Assembly (NCBI GenBank): GCA_902799355.1
Contig: CADCAG010000029.1
Coordinates: 1-47,796, forward strand
DNA from: an uncultured Bacteroidales bacterium
Lineage (GTDB): Bacteria > Bacteroidota > Bacteroidia > Bacteroidales > Bacteroidaceae
Direction of reading: 5' to 3'
Length of the DNA stretch: 47,796 nt
Position numbers and translations under genes: made by a program. Shown here in pieces: positions 16,791 to 26,008 of this stretch. A model generated the notes under the pieces. It saw only the letters and a program-made list of their open reading frames with translations, was not told the DNA's origin and ran no database searches. The number at the start of each line of letters is the position of its first letter. Position 1 is the stretch's first letter.

Positions 16791-18200
16791 TTATTTGTTA
16801 GGAACAATACGGATGTTGTCAATCTTAATGATGGTCTGACAGTCTGTACCCTCAACACCACCACCATAGAGTGCCATCCAAATGCTTGCAAACGAATCTT
16901 TGCTAACAGATCCTGAGCTGAGCGAACCATCATGCGTGTAGACAAGTGAAGCTGCAAGAGGTAGCGAAACGGTAATCCATTGGTCTGCAGTATCATAGCT
17001 TCCTGTAGCCGTCCATGGACGATAGAGCGCACGAGGCACTGAAGGATCGTTCAGGTAATCGTTGGTCTGGGCATGGGTGGTATTACCATAGGCATCAACA
17101 CCACCAGCACCGTATGTGGTACGGTCGGTACCGACAAACACAATCTGCAAGGCAGCACCAGTCCATGGATGATCAGCTGGGATGCACATCTCAAACTTCA
17201 AGGTCATGTTTGCCCAGTTGCTCATGTCAACCAAGTCGTAGAGACGAGGATACACCTTAAAGGTCTCAGGATCTTCCCAGTTGCCAGGCCAGTAGGCAAA
17301 CGAGTTCCATGTCTCATCGGGCCAACCATTGTCGGCTGTACCAGGAGTTGTTGCTTCGCCATTACCGAACTGCCAGTATTTGCCAGAGATGCTAGTGTCG
17401 TCAGCAGAAGAAGCGTTGTGACCGTTCCATGCGTGCATGTCGAGTACTGCGTCAGAAATGCCGTTAGGAGAGTCGAAGTCGAACAACATGCCACGAGAGT
17501 CTTTATACCAGAATGCACTCTTGGAAGTTCCGTAAACGGAAGATGCTACGATTGGACCAGAAACAGCACCATCGGGAACTACTATGTTTACATAGGTGAA
17601 GTCTGGGGCAATTTCCAGAATCTTTGCAGGAATCTGTGTTCCGTCAGCTCCCGGGAACGAGATGGTAAGCGGAGTGCCTGGATCGTCGATGAAGTAGTTT
17701 CCCTTCAGCTGTTGGGTCGTACCAGCCTTTGCATACTCATTCTCCATAGAATTTATATATGGAGCAGAGATAATAACCTTAAAGTCATATTTTACGGTAT
17801 CTCTACTGGTGGTAACGAAGTATATTTTGTCCGTCACAGCATTAGGTACTTTACCAGGAACGGTAACAAATAGGGCATTATCGGTCAGCGTGCTCTGGTT
17901 GAGCGCTGCCTTTTGGTCGTTGAACCAAATCTCGTAGATACTACGCAGGTTATCACCAATGATGGCCAGCGTGCTTCCAGGATTTGCACTCGTTACCAAC
18001 TGTCCGTTAGTATATTGAGTATCCGGGTCGTCATCCCAGTTGTGGATTTCAGAAGACATGCAGCGGATGTACTTGATAGTAGGCTTTCCGTCTGTTGCCT
18101 CAAATTTGTCTGGCTCGTCCTTACAGGAGGTCAGTACCACGGAGCCGATGACTGCAGCAGCCAACAGCACTCCTTTTGTATAATGATTGATAATATTCAT
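16791..18200 (-). CDS. Surface glycan-binding protein (SGBP-B-like) lipoprotein
   Basis: A 469-residue lipoprotein: signal peptide ending VVLTSC (Cys 26), acidic after the lipidation site. Two IPT/TIG-type Ig repeats occupy roughly residues 40-230. The C-terminal ~235 residues (GMLFDFDSPNGISDAVLDMHAWNGHN..., ending DNIRIVPNK) are a carbohydrate-binding beta-sandwich of the kind seen in SGBP-B proteins encoded after SusD. Rich in tryptophan and tyrosine. It sits 17 bases after susD and 15 bases before the second binding protein. It should hold mannan chains at the cell surface for the GH26-GH5 enzyme and SusCD. Confidence 0.8.
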   Translation of the reverse strand: MNIINHYTKGVLLAAAVIGSVVLTSCKDEPDKFEATDGKPTIKYIRCMSSEIHNWDDDPDTQYTNGQLVTSANPGSTLAIIGDNLRSIYEIWFNDQKAALNQSTLTDNALFVTVPGKVPNAVTDKIYFVTTSRDTVKYDFKVIISAPYINSMENEYAKAGTTQQLKGNYFIDDPGTPLTISFPGADGTQIPAKILEIAPDFTYVNIVVPDGAVSGPIVASSVYGTSKSAFWYKDSRGMLFDFDSPNGISDAVLDMHAWNGHNASSADDTSISGKYWQFGNGEATTPGTADNGWPDETWNSFAYWPGNWEDPETFKVYPRLYDLVDMSNWANMTLKFEMCIPADHPWTGAALQIVFVGTDRTTYGAGGVDAYGNTTHAQTNDYLNDPSVPRALYRPWTATGSYDTADQWITVSLPLAASLVYTHDGSLSSGSVSKDSFASIWMALYGGGVEGTDCQTIIKIDNIRIVPNK

Positions 18201-18217
18201 ATCTTATAGGTTTTATT

Positions 18218-20029
18218 TTAGTAACTGTAAGTCGAACGAACGTCAACATGAACTGCTTCTGCATTTATGCCGAGATTCGGGTTGAACACTACGTCACGCT
18301 CTGTCATTGGAATAGCAAGGTACTTCTTTCCAGAATCAGCGTCAGTACGCAGTAATTGCTCTACGATAGGAGCAGGCTCTTTCGCCTTACTATCTTCAAA
18401 AGCCTTTTTGGTGTCCTCAGATACAACCCAGTCGCCAGTCTTATAGTAGTTTTTATAGATTTCGTTGAGCGTACCGTTACCGATAGGAATACGTGTTTGA
18501 GCCTTAAGGTCATTCAAGCAGAAATCAGAATTGTAGTAGCTGACACGTACATAGTCGTACCAGCGATCGCCCTCGAAAGCCAGCTCCAATCGACGCTCTT
18601 TCCAGATGTCGTCGAACGTTACCGTAGTAAGACCGTTTAGACCGGCACGTGTGCGAACCGAGTTAACAGCATTGAGTACTTCAGCGTCAGTAGTGGAAGC
18701 TGATTGAGGATTGCCAGTATTAGTCAGGATAAGTTTAGCCTCAGCCAAAACCAGCATAACATCGGAAATACGCAACAGTGGGGTTGCCAAACTGTTAGCC
18801 ATACGAGCTGCGGGATATCCAACTCCTGCAGTATGGTCTGCATTGTCACCATAGAGGTGCTTAACAGGGTATGAGCCAGTAGGTGATACCAACCAAGGAG
18901 ACTGGTCTGATATTTCTACAGAGGGATTGTAGGTGTCATCATAGATGAAGCGCAAGAAGTCAAAACCACCTTTGTCGGTCCAGAAATAATCATACTTGAA
19001 GCCTGGAAGCATCATTGTGGCCTTCAGACGTGTGTCACGGTTGTTGATCCAAACGTCAGGAGTCTGTTCCAGAATCTTAATGCCGAAGGCCTCCTGTAGG
19101 TCAGTGCTCATGCCGCACCATTGTGCCCAGCAGTCGTCATCACCGAAGCCCTTTGGAGCGTAGTCATTCTGCATGAAACTCTGGTCTGTCCACTGGTTGT
19201 TGTTGGCATTCCAACGCCATGAAATCAAACACTCCGGATTAATGTTGTTTGCCAGACGGAATACGTCAGAATAGTTTGGCATCAAGCTATGGCTGCTATG
19301 TTCCAAGCAGAGACGGGCAAATTTAATGGCATTGTTCAGATCGTCAGCATTTACTGTACCACTGACTCCAGCCTTTGTCAAGTAAACCTTTGCTAACATG
19401 CCTTGTGCAGCAGCCTTGTCAATACGACCAGCTTGCAGGGGAGTCTCGGGCAGAATATCGATGGCTTTCTCCAATGTCATAATGATATATTCATAAACAT
19501 CGGCCTTCTTCACTTTGACAGTAGTATTGTAACTTCCAGATTCAAGTTCGGCACTGTTGTCGTGGATGATGGGAATATCACCGAAAGTGCGTACGAGGAA
19601 GAAGTAGGCAATCGCTTTCCATGTCAGACACTCACCCATGGTTTGTCCTTTTCCTGCAGCACTGGGACCAGAGGATTTGCTGATATAGTTATAGACGGTG
19701 TTACAATGAGCAACAACAGACCAAAGGGAATTCGACAACGACGCGATATCAGCATCGGAACCATTGACTGTGAAGTCGAGATAAGGAGATGTTCCAGGAT
19801 AGTAGTTTCCTGACATAATCTCACCTACTTTAATAAAAGGACGGGTAAAGTCACTCCAAGGTGAGCTGTACAAGTAAGACGTACCTGATAGGCACTCAGT
19901 ATCAGAACTATAATAGTTGTCTGCATTATAGTTGTCGATGGTTGGCTTGTCAAGGAAATCGTCACATGCGGTGAGTCCTAAGCCTGCAACAACTACGAGT
20001 GCAAATGCTTTTATATTAATGAATTTCAT
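18218..20029 (-). CDS. SusD-family glycan-binding lipoprotein
   Basis: A 603-residue RagB/SusD protein. Signal peptide MKFINIKAFALVVVAGLGLTAC with lipid-attached Cys 22, then DDFLDKPTIDNYNADNYY, the typical SusD start. The TPR-like helical scaffold follows, and the end contains the family motif of the C terminus (DDIWKERRLELAFEGDRWYDYVR). The ATG at 20029 is chosen; longer in-frame extensions run upstream of the signal peptide. It lies 13 bases after susC and forms the lid over the SusC pore for import of manno-oligosaccharides. Confidence 0.93.
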   Translation of the reverse strand: MKFINIKAFALVVVAGLGLTACDDFLDKPTIDNYNADNYYSSDTECLSGTSYLYSSPWSDFTRPFIKVGEIMSGNYYPGTSPYLDFTVNGSDADIASLSNSLWSVVAHCNTVYNYISKSSGPSAAGKGQTMGECLTWKAIAYFFLVRTFGDIPIIHDNSAELESGSYNTTVKVKKADVYEYIIMTLEKAIDILPETPLQAGRIDKAAAQGMLAKVYLTKAGVSGTVNADDLNNAIKFARLCLEHSSHSLMPNYSDVFRLANNINPECLISWRWNANNNQWTDQSFMQNDYAPKGFGDDDCWAQWCGMSTDLQEAFGIKILEQTPDVWINNRDTRLKATMMLPGFKYDYFWTDKGGFDFLRFIYDDTYNPSVEISDQSPWLVSPTGSYPVKHLYGDNADHTAGVGYPAARMANSLATPLLRISDVMLVLAEAKLILTNTGNPQSASTTDAEVLNAVNSVRTRAGLNGLTTVTFDDIWKERRLELAFEGDRWYDYVRVSYYNSDFCLNDLKAQTRIPIGNGTLNEIYKNYYKTGDWVVSEDTKKAFEDSKAKEPAPIVEQLLRTDADSGKKYLAIPMTERDVVFNPNLGINAEAVHVDVRSTYSY

Positions 20030-20042
20030 AATGATTTTGTGT

Positions 20043-23000
20043 TTAGAATGTGACGTTAATACCAAATGAATAAGTGGTAGGTGAGGGGTAACGACCATTG
20101 TCAAGACCAGCAACGAAGCTTGACTGTGTGCTGGTACCTACTTCAGGATCGTAGCCATCATACTTGGTAATGGTCAGCAGATTCTGGATGTTGACATTCA
20201 GGCGAAGTGTCTCCAGAGAGAGCTTGCGAACCCACTTCTTGGGGAATGTGTAGCCCAGTGAAATGTTCTTCAGACGAATGAAACTTGCGTCTTCAATATA
20301 ACGGTCACTCCAGCGGTCGTTGTCGTTCGGATCGTTCATTGACATACGAGGCTGTGATGCTCCAGGATTAGCAATACGTACATTGTTGATGTCGTCGTAC
20401 CAATTGTATATCAACTGTCCATCACCGCGGTCAATACCTGCTGAATAATCCTTGTTCGGATCAATTGGCTCCAAACGAGTAGCATCGAGCACATCGTCCA
20501 ACTGGTTAATCCATGTGTTGTTCATGTGGGTAAGCTTGTACTTGTTGTAGTTTCCGACCTTGTTGCCTACAGAACCATTGATGAAGATGTTCAGGTCGAA
20601 GTTGTTCCAACGGAAGGTGTTGGTCCAGCCGAAAGTGAAGTCGGGCAGGGGAGAACCGATGTTGGTACGGTCATTTGCGTCAATGACGCCATCACCGTTC
20701 AAGTCTTTGTATTTGATATCACCAACCCAAACGGTGCTGTTCTTTGAATAGACACCATTTACTGCAGGCTTTAAAGGCGTGGGCGAATTTTCAATATCTT
20801 CCTTAGAAGTATAGTATCCGTCACAAACGTAACCGTAGAAACTAAACAATGAACCACCAACCTCAGTTTGTGAAACCTGTGGCTCCTGCTCGCCCCACTG
20901 ACCCCAACCTTTCAGGGTAGCGTTACCTGTACCGTCGTTCAGTGCAACGAGCTCATTCTTATTGAATGAAATCTGGAATTCAGAATCCCATTCGAACTTA
21001 CCGACAAGAGGATGAGTGTTTAAAGTAATTTCTAAACCAGTGTTACGGATTGTACCATAGTTTCCTGATGGGGCGGCAAGTGCAGAAGAACCGTTACCAC
21101 TGGTACCCATATATGCAGGCAACTGCAACTGCATCAACATATCTTTAGACTCCTTGCGATACCAGTCGAGTGTCAGATTAACGCGGTTGTTGAAAAAACC
21201 GAGGTCAAGACCGATGTTGGTCTGCTCCTGGCTTTCCCACTGAATTGCCAAGTTAGGAATGTTGGCGGGACGGTTACCAGAACCGAGGGCAGAAGTCTGA
21301 TTTTTCAAGGCAACTCCCCACTTGTAAGCACCGATGCTTGAGTTACCAGTCTGCCCCCAACCGATACGCAGTTTACCGTTAGAGAGCCACTTCTCGGTAA
21401 CCTGCTTGATGAAGGCTTCGTTATTAAAACGCCAGCTGGCAGCAAATGAGTGGAATCCTGCCCAACGCTTGTTAGGACCGAAGTTTGAGCTACCATCGTA
21501 ACGATAGGTGTAAGTAGCGTTATAACGGTCGTCGTAGCTATAGGTCCAACGAGTAAAGAATGAGGCCATTGAAGACTCTCCGAAACCAGAACCGACAGTC
21601 GGGTTACCAGTACCTAATGCAACATTATGGACATTGTCGTTGGGAAGACCGTTGTTGCTGGCACTTAAGTAATCATACTTCGATTCCCATGCTTCCTGGC
21701 CGACCATACCCGTTACATTGTGCTTGCCGCCAAAGTTGTGCATCCATGTTACATAGTTCTTAATCTGCCAGAAGGTGTTTGAGTTCTTTTGAGTGGCAGC
21801 AGTATTATTGTTCACATGATAGGTGGCCAAACTGATGATGGGGCGGTAACGGTCCGCCTTACTCCAACCAAGGTCGAAGCCGAACTCGGTATGCCAAGTA
21901 AGATCCTTGTAGAATTTTACATCGAAGAAGATGTTACCATTCAGTTTTTGACGATTGAGCTCGTTTGTGTTGAGCAGTGCCAATGCAATTGGGTTAGGAC
22001 TGCTCGAACCTTCATACGAACTTGATGCATACTCACCATTCATGTCGTAAATGGGCAGATTAGGTGTTGTGGTCAGTGAATAATTGATGATACCCTCTTC
22101 ACCATCAGCCAGTTTTAGATCATCCTTTGAATCTGAATATGCCACATTCAGTCCCATTTTCAGCCAAGACTTCAAGTCGGCATCGATGTTGGCACGAGTC
22201 GAAAGACGTCTGAACTTAGAACCAATAATAGTACCTTCTTGGTTCATATATGAACCGCTGACATAGTAGCGGACTTTGTCAGTACCACCCTGAGCACTTA
22301 TCTGATGCTGATGGGTTAAAGCTGTTTGGAAGACTGCATCCTGCCAATTAGTACCAGTGCCCAACAAACTTCTGTCAAGGAACAGTGGATTAGCTGTTGC
22401 TTCGCCAATTTCCACATAACGATTATAATAGTCTGCATACTCGCGCAGGTCGAGGATGTTAAGACGCTTTGACTGCCTGTTAATGGCAATGGTTCCACTG
22501 TAAGAGAACTTTGCCTCGCCAGCCTTACCATGCTTGGTGGTAATCAGCACGACACCGTTAGCACCCTGGGCACCGTAGATAGCGGTGGCTGAGGCATCCT
22601 TCAGAATCTCCATGCTTACGATGTCGGCAGGGTCAATGGTTGACAGCGGAGAAATGGTAGAAACACTACCGTTTCCAAGTGCATCGCCCAAACCGTAGTC
22701 GTAACCAGTCAGACCGCCGCTCTGGACAATTACACCATCAATAACGTACAGTGGTTCTGCGTTGGCGTTGATGGTGGCTGTACCACGTACACGGATAGAA
22801 GAACCAGAGCCAGGAGCACCTGAAGTCGACACAGCGCTTACACCAGCAGCATGACCTTGCAGAGCCTGATCAAGCGATGTGATGATAGATCCCTTAATAG
22901 CATTCTCACCTACAGTGGCAGAAGCACCAGAGATGTCACTCTTCTTCATGGTACCGTAACCTACTACTACCACTTCGTCGAGGACTTTCTTGTCTTCCTC

Positions 23001-23336
23001 AAGAGTAATGTTGTAGTGTGACTGTGTGCCAATCTTGATTTCCTTGGTGATGTAGCCGATGTAGCTAATCACGAGGGTCTGACCCTGACTGGCATTCAGT
23101 GTAAAGTTACCATCGAAGTCGGTGGCGACACCGTTCGATGTACCTTTAATCACTACACTGGCACCGATGACAGGACCCATGGCGTCTGATACGGTACCAG
23201 TAATCTTTTTCGTCTGCTGTACGGCTGTAGGCTCTGGCGAAGTGCTGTTGCCTGCATACAGTGAAGACGAATACCCTGACAAGACTACTGTACATAGTCC
23301 CGCCAGCAGCGCGTTCTTACTGAAAAATAGATTCAT
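20043..23336 (-). CDS. SusC-family TonB-dependent oligosaccharide transporter
   Basis: A 1097-residue outer-membrane receptor. After a signal peptide (cleaved about residue 28) comes a carboxypeptidase-D-regulatory-like domain (ITGTVSDAMGPVIGASVVIKGTSNG), the TonB-box/plug signature EVVVVGYGTMKKSD near residue 125, the plug domain (PLYVIDGVIVQSG, ASATAIYGAQGANGVVLITTK) and a long beta-barrel ending in a terminal phenylalanine (YSFGINVTF). With SusD it imports mannan fragments using TonB energy. It is the first gene of the leftward operon. No N-terminal STN domain, so signalling through an anti-sigma factor is unlikely; the regulator is not in the window. Confidence 0.93.
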   Translation of the reverse strand: MNLFFSKNALLAGLCTVVLSGYSSSLYAGNSTSPEPTAVQQTKKITGTVSDAMGPVIGASVVIKGTSNGVATDFDGNFTLNASQGQTLVISYIGYITKEIKIGTQSHYNITLEEDKKVLDEVVVVGYGTMKKSDISGASATVGENAIKGSIITSLDQALQGHAAGVSAVSTSGAPGSGSSIRVRGTATINANAEPLYVIDGVIVQSGGLTGYDYGLGDALGNGSVSTISPLSTIDPADIVSMEILKDASATAIYGAQGANGVVLITTKHGKAGEAKFSYSGTIAINRQSKRLNILDLREYADYYNRYVEIGEATANPLFLDRSLLGTGTNWQDAVFQTALTHQHQISAQGGTDKVRYYVSGSYMNQEGTIIGSKFRRLSTRANIDADLKSWLKMGLNVAYSDSKDDLKLADGEEGIINYSLTTTPNLPIYDMNGEYASSSYEGSSSPNPIALALLNTNELNRQKLNGNIFFDVKFYKDLTWHTEFGFDLGWSKADRYRPIISLATYHVNNNTAATQKNSNTFWQIKNYVTWMHNFGGKHNVTGMVGQEAWESKYDYLSASNNGLPNDNVHNVALGTGNPTVGSGFGESSMASFFTRWTYSYDDRYNATYTYRYDGSSNFGPNKRWAGFHSFAASWRFNNEAFIKQVTEKWLSNGKLRIGWGQTGNSSIGAYKWGVALKNQTSALGSGNRPANIPNLAIQWESQEQTNIGLDLGFFNNRVNLTLDWYRKESKDMLMQLQLPAYMGTSGNGSSALAAPSGNYGTIRNTGLEITLNTHPLVGKFEWDSEFQISFNKNELVALNDGTGNATLKGWGQWGEQEPQVSQTEVGGSLFSFYGYVCDGYYTSKEDIENSPTPLKPAVNGVYSKNSTVWVGDIKYKDLNGDGVIDANDRTNIGSPLPDFTFGWTNTFRWNNFDLNIFINGSVGNKVGNYNKYKLTHMNNTWINQLDDVLDATRLEPIDPNKDYSAGIDRGDGQLIYNWYDDINNVRIANPGASQPRMSMNDPNDNDRWSDRYIEDASFIRLKNISLGYTFPKKWVRKLSLETLRLNVNIQNLLTITKYDGYDPEVGTSTQSSFVAGLDNGRYPSPTTYSFGINVTF

Positions 23337-23396
23337 ACGTAGTTTATTTAGTTATAATAGTAAAGATATATAATCAGTTTTGGTAGTTTTCAGTTG

Positions 23397-23404
23397 CAAA
23401 GATA
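23397..23404 (-). promoter_or_regulatory. Promoter (-7 box) of the susCD operon
   Basis: TATCTTTG on the minus strand (23404-23397), about 60 bases before the susC ATG. No recognisable -33 box, as expected for a promoter that needs an activator, for example a hybrid two-component system. Confidence 0.45.
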
Positions 23405-23511
23405 AATTAAAATTTTTATAGTTGGTATTCTTTTTTTGCCTTTTTTTACGCTTTTTTCGTATTGTATCAGATATTGGCAAAAAAGTATCATGTATATTCA
23501 AGAAAATGTTA

Positions 23512-23519
23512 TACCTTTG
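23512..23519 (+). promoter_or_regulatory. Promoter (-7 box) of the esterase-epimerase operon
   Basis: TACCTTTG at 23512-23519, 29 bases before the ATG at 23549. No -33 box is clear. Together with the susC box it makes a divergent, probably co-activated, control region of about 210 bases (23337-23548). Confidence 0.5.
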
Positions 23520-23548
23520 CAACAGAATACTACAAACCAACTCAAAAT

Positions 23549-24847
23549 ATGAAGAAAATATCCTTGTTACTCTTAGGGATGATTTGCTGCTGTTTGTTGT
23601 CTGTCCAGGCGCAGATTCGTGGCAACAACATCGAGGTAAAGGTAGTTCCCGACCATCAGGACTGGCGTTATGAGGTAGGGGAGACGGCAACGTTCAAGGT
23701 CAGCGTGACGAAGTCTAATACCTTATTATATAATATAAAGGTGGACTATGCCGCTGGTCCGGAGATGTATCAGGACGTGAAAAAGCAGGGCGTCGTGCTG
23801 AAAGACGGCACGCTGACGCTGAAGGGCAAGATGACAAAGCCCGGTTTCTACCGCGTTGACGTGACGGCCTATGTCGATGGCAAGGAGTATAAGGGTGCCT
23901 GTGGCGCTGCCTTCTCGCCAGAGAAGATACAGCCGACGACGGTGATGCCGCAGGACTTCAAGGACTATTGGCAGAATGCTATCCAGCAAGCTCGCTATAC
24001 CGACCTGATGCCTACTAAGCGCCTGTTGCCCGAACGTTGCACCAAGGACGTTAATGTCTATGAGGTGTCGTTCCAGAATATGCAGTGGAACTGGCGAACC
24101 TATGGCATCCTGTGTGTACCAGTTAAGGAAGGCAAGTATCCCGCCTTGCTGCGTGTGCCTGGTGCTGGTGTTCGTCCCTATGCTGGTGACGTGTATACTG
24201 CTTCGCAGGGTGTTATCACGTTGGAGATTGGTATCCACGGTATTTCGGTGACTATGGATCAGAAAGTCTATGATGACGTGTTCAATGGTGCATTGATGAA
24301 CTATTGGAACTTCGGCAACGACAACCGTGACGCCAGCTACTACAAGCGTGTGGTGCTGGGTTGTATCCGTGCTATAGACTATATCGAGCAGTACACACCG
24401 TGGAATGGCAAGGAGTTGGGCGTTACTGGCAGCAGTCAGGGCGGTTTCCTGAGTCTGGCAACGGCAGGACTGGATAAGCGCGTCACCTGCTACGCTCCTG
24501 TTCATGCCGCCATGTGCGACCATGCGGCTTCGTTGAAAGGCGTTGCCTGCGGATGGCCACACTACTTCTATTGGAGTAAAGGAAAAGGAGAAGAGAAGAA
24601 GATTGAGACCAGTCGCTACTACGATGGCGTGAACTTTGCCCGACTGATTTCCAGTCAGCAGAAAGGATGGTTCTCCTTTGGCTACAACGACGACGTGGTG
24701 TCTCCGACAACGGCATGGGCTACCTACAATACCGTGACAGGCCCCAAAGAGATTTCGCCCTACCAGGCAACCTGGCACTTCTGGTTCCAGGAACAATGGG
24801 ACGAGTGGGAGGCTTGGCTTCTGAGAGAATTGAAAAATGAAAAATGA
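23549..24847 (+). CDS. Secreted CE7-type acetyl esterase (acetylmannan/acetylxylan esterase)
   Basis: A 432-residue alpha/beta hydrolase of the AXE1/CE7 family with signal peptide MKKISLLLLGMICCCLLSVQA. Residues about 25-130 are an Ig-like N-terminal domain (EVGETATFKVSV). The nucleophile elbow GVTGSSQGGFLSLA, the acidic turn FGYNDDVVSPTTAW (Asp) and the final ATWHFW (His) make up the triad. CE7 enzymes release acetyl groups from acetylated sugars; in this locus the natural target is likely acetylated (gluco)mannan oligosaccharides in the periplasm. The ATG at 23549 is chosen because it opens the signal peptide. The last residues (LKNEK) come from an A-rich intergenic repeat that has run into the gene end. 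Confidence 0.82.
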   Translation: MKKISLLLLGMICCCLLSVQAQIRGNNIEVKVVPDHQDWRYEVGETATFKVSVTKSNTLLYNIKVDYAAGPEMYQDVKKQGVVLKDGTLTLKGKMTKPGFYRVDVTAYVDGKEYKGACGAAFSPEKIQPTTVMPQDFKDYWQNAIQQARYTDLMPTKRLLPERCTKDVNVYEVSFQNMQWNWRTYGILCVPVKEGKYPALLRVPGAGVRPYAGDVYTASQGVITLEIGIHGISVTMDQKVYDDVFNGALMNYWNFGNDNRDASYYKRVVLGCIRAIDYIEQYTPWNGKELGVTGSSQGGFLSLATAGLDKRVTCYAPVHAAMCDHAASLKGVACGWPHYFYWSKGKGEEKKIETSRYYDGVNFARLISSQQKGWFSFGYNDDVVSPTTAWATYNTVTGPKEISPYQATWHFWFQEQWDEWEAWLLRELKNEK

Positions 24848-24869
24848 GAATTGACAATTGATAATTGAG
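24825..24869. repeat. Short A/T word repeat between esterase and GH26 genes
   Basis: Words GAAAAATGA, GAGAATTGACAATTGA and TAATTGA follow each other in a run that covers the end of the esterase gene and the 23-base gap before the next start. Such runs recur between Bacteroidetes genes; a similar word set, inverted, occurs at 187-250. Confidence 0.5.
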
Positions 24870-24870
24870 G

Positions 24871-25983
24871 ATGAAAGCATATATATATATAATAGGTGTA
24901 GCCATCATGATGGCAGCCTGTGGACAGAAGACTGTTGTAGAGAAGACGCAGAGTGAACAACTGAAGGAGCGCCTGCAGGCGTTGCAACAGAAAGGTTATA
25001 TGTTTGGCCATCAGGACGACCCGTTCTATGGCCTGACATGGGAATACCAGGCAGACTCCAGCGATGTGAAGAATGTCTGTGGCGACTGGCCCGCTGTGAT
25101 GGGCTTCGAATTGGGTGGCATTGAGATGGCTGACGCTAAGAATCTGGACAGTGTGCCATTCACCAAGATGCGTGAAGAGATTATCAAACATCATGAGCGC
25201 GGTGGCATTGTGACCATCAGCTGGCATCCGCGCAACCCGCTCACTACTATTGAAGGTGGTGGCAATGCCGGACAGAAGTTTCCTGAGGGTACAGCATGGG
25301 ATGTTACCGACTCTACGGTCGTCAAGAATATCTTGGAGGGCGGCACTAAGTATGAATTGTTCCAGACGTGGATGCAACGCGTGAGTGATTTCCTGGCTCA
25401 GCTGAAGACCGCCGATGGTCAGAAGATACCCGTCATCTTCCGCCCTTGGCATGAGAATACCGGTTCTTGGTTCTGGTGGGGCGAGAAGTTCTGCACCGCC
25501 GAGGAGTATAAGGCACTGTGGAACATGCTGCAGGACAAATTGAATGCAGATGGTTTCGATAACTTGCTGTGGGCTTATTCACCAGGTATGGCTCTTGATT
25601 TGACCACCGAGAAGTACTTGGAGCGCTATCCCGGTGATGACCGTATCGGACTGGTGGGTATTGATGGCTATCAGTGGGGTACCAAGGAAGACTTTGTCAG
25701 TCAGTTGGATCAGAACCTCACCATGCTCTGCCAGTTTGCCAAGGATCATGGAAAGGTGGCAGCCCTGACAGAGTGTGGACTGCAGAACCTGACAGATCCT
25801 ACCTGGTGGACATCGACGCTGACCCCTGTGCTGGACAAGTATCCTATCAGCTACTTCCTCGTTTGGCGCAACTACAAGAAAGAGTGGTTCGGTCCTGCTC
25901 CGTCACAGCCTGATGCTGCCTATTTCAAGCAGTTGTATGAGAAAGATAACACCTTGTTCCTGGAAGATATTATCACGAAATAA
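24871..25983 (+). CDS. GH26 beta-mannanase/mannobiohydrolase lipoprotein
   Basis: A 370-residue lipoprotein from the ATG at 24871 (a TTG two codons upstream is less likely because GAGG sits just before the ATG). Lipobox MMAAC with Cys 17, then a single GH26 domain: GYMFGHQDDP at the start of the barrel, acid/base in FRPWHENTGSWFWWG (Glu195) and nucleophile in AALTECGLQ (Glu301). It is a near full-length match to single-domain Bacteroidetes GH26 mannanases, some of which release mannobiose from chain ends. Its place in front of the phosphorylase, transporter and epimerase suggests that it makes mannobiose in the periplasm or on the cell surface. Confidence 0.9.
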   Translation: MKAYIYIIGVAIMMAACGQKTVVEKTQSEQLKERLQALQQKGYMFGHQDDPFYGLTWEYQADSSDVKNVCGDWPAVMGFELGGIEMADAKNLDSVPFTKMREEIIKHHERGGIVTISWHPRNPLTTIEGGGNAGQKFPEGTAWDVTDSTVVKNILEGGTKYELFQTWMQRVSDFLAQLKTADGQKIPVIFRPWHENTGSWFWWGEKFCTAEEYKALWNMLQDKLNADGFDNLLWAYSPGMALDLTTEKYLERYPGDDRIGLVGIDGYQWGTKEDFVSQLDQNLTMLCQFAKDHGKVAALTECGLQNLTDPTWWTSTLTPVLDKYPISYFLVWRNYKKEWFGPAPSQPDAAYFKQLYEKDNTLFLEDIITK

Positions 25984-26008
25984 AGTAAACTATTAAATAA
26001 TCACTGTT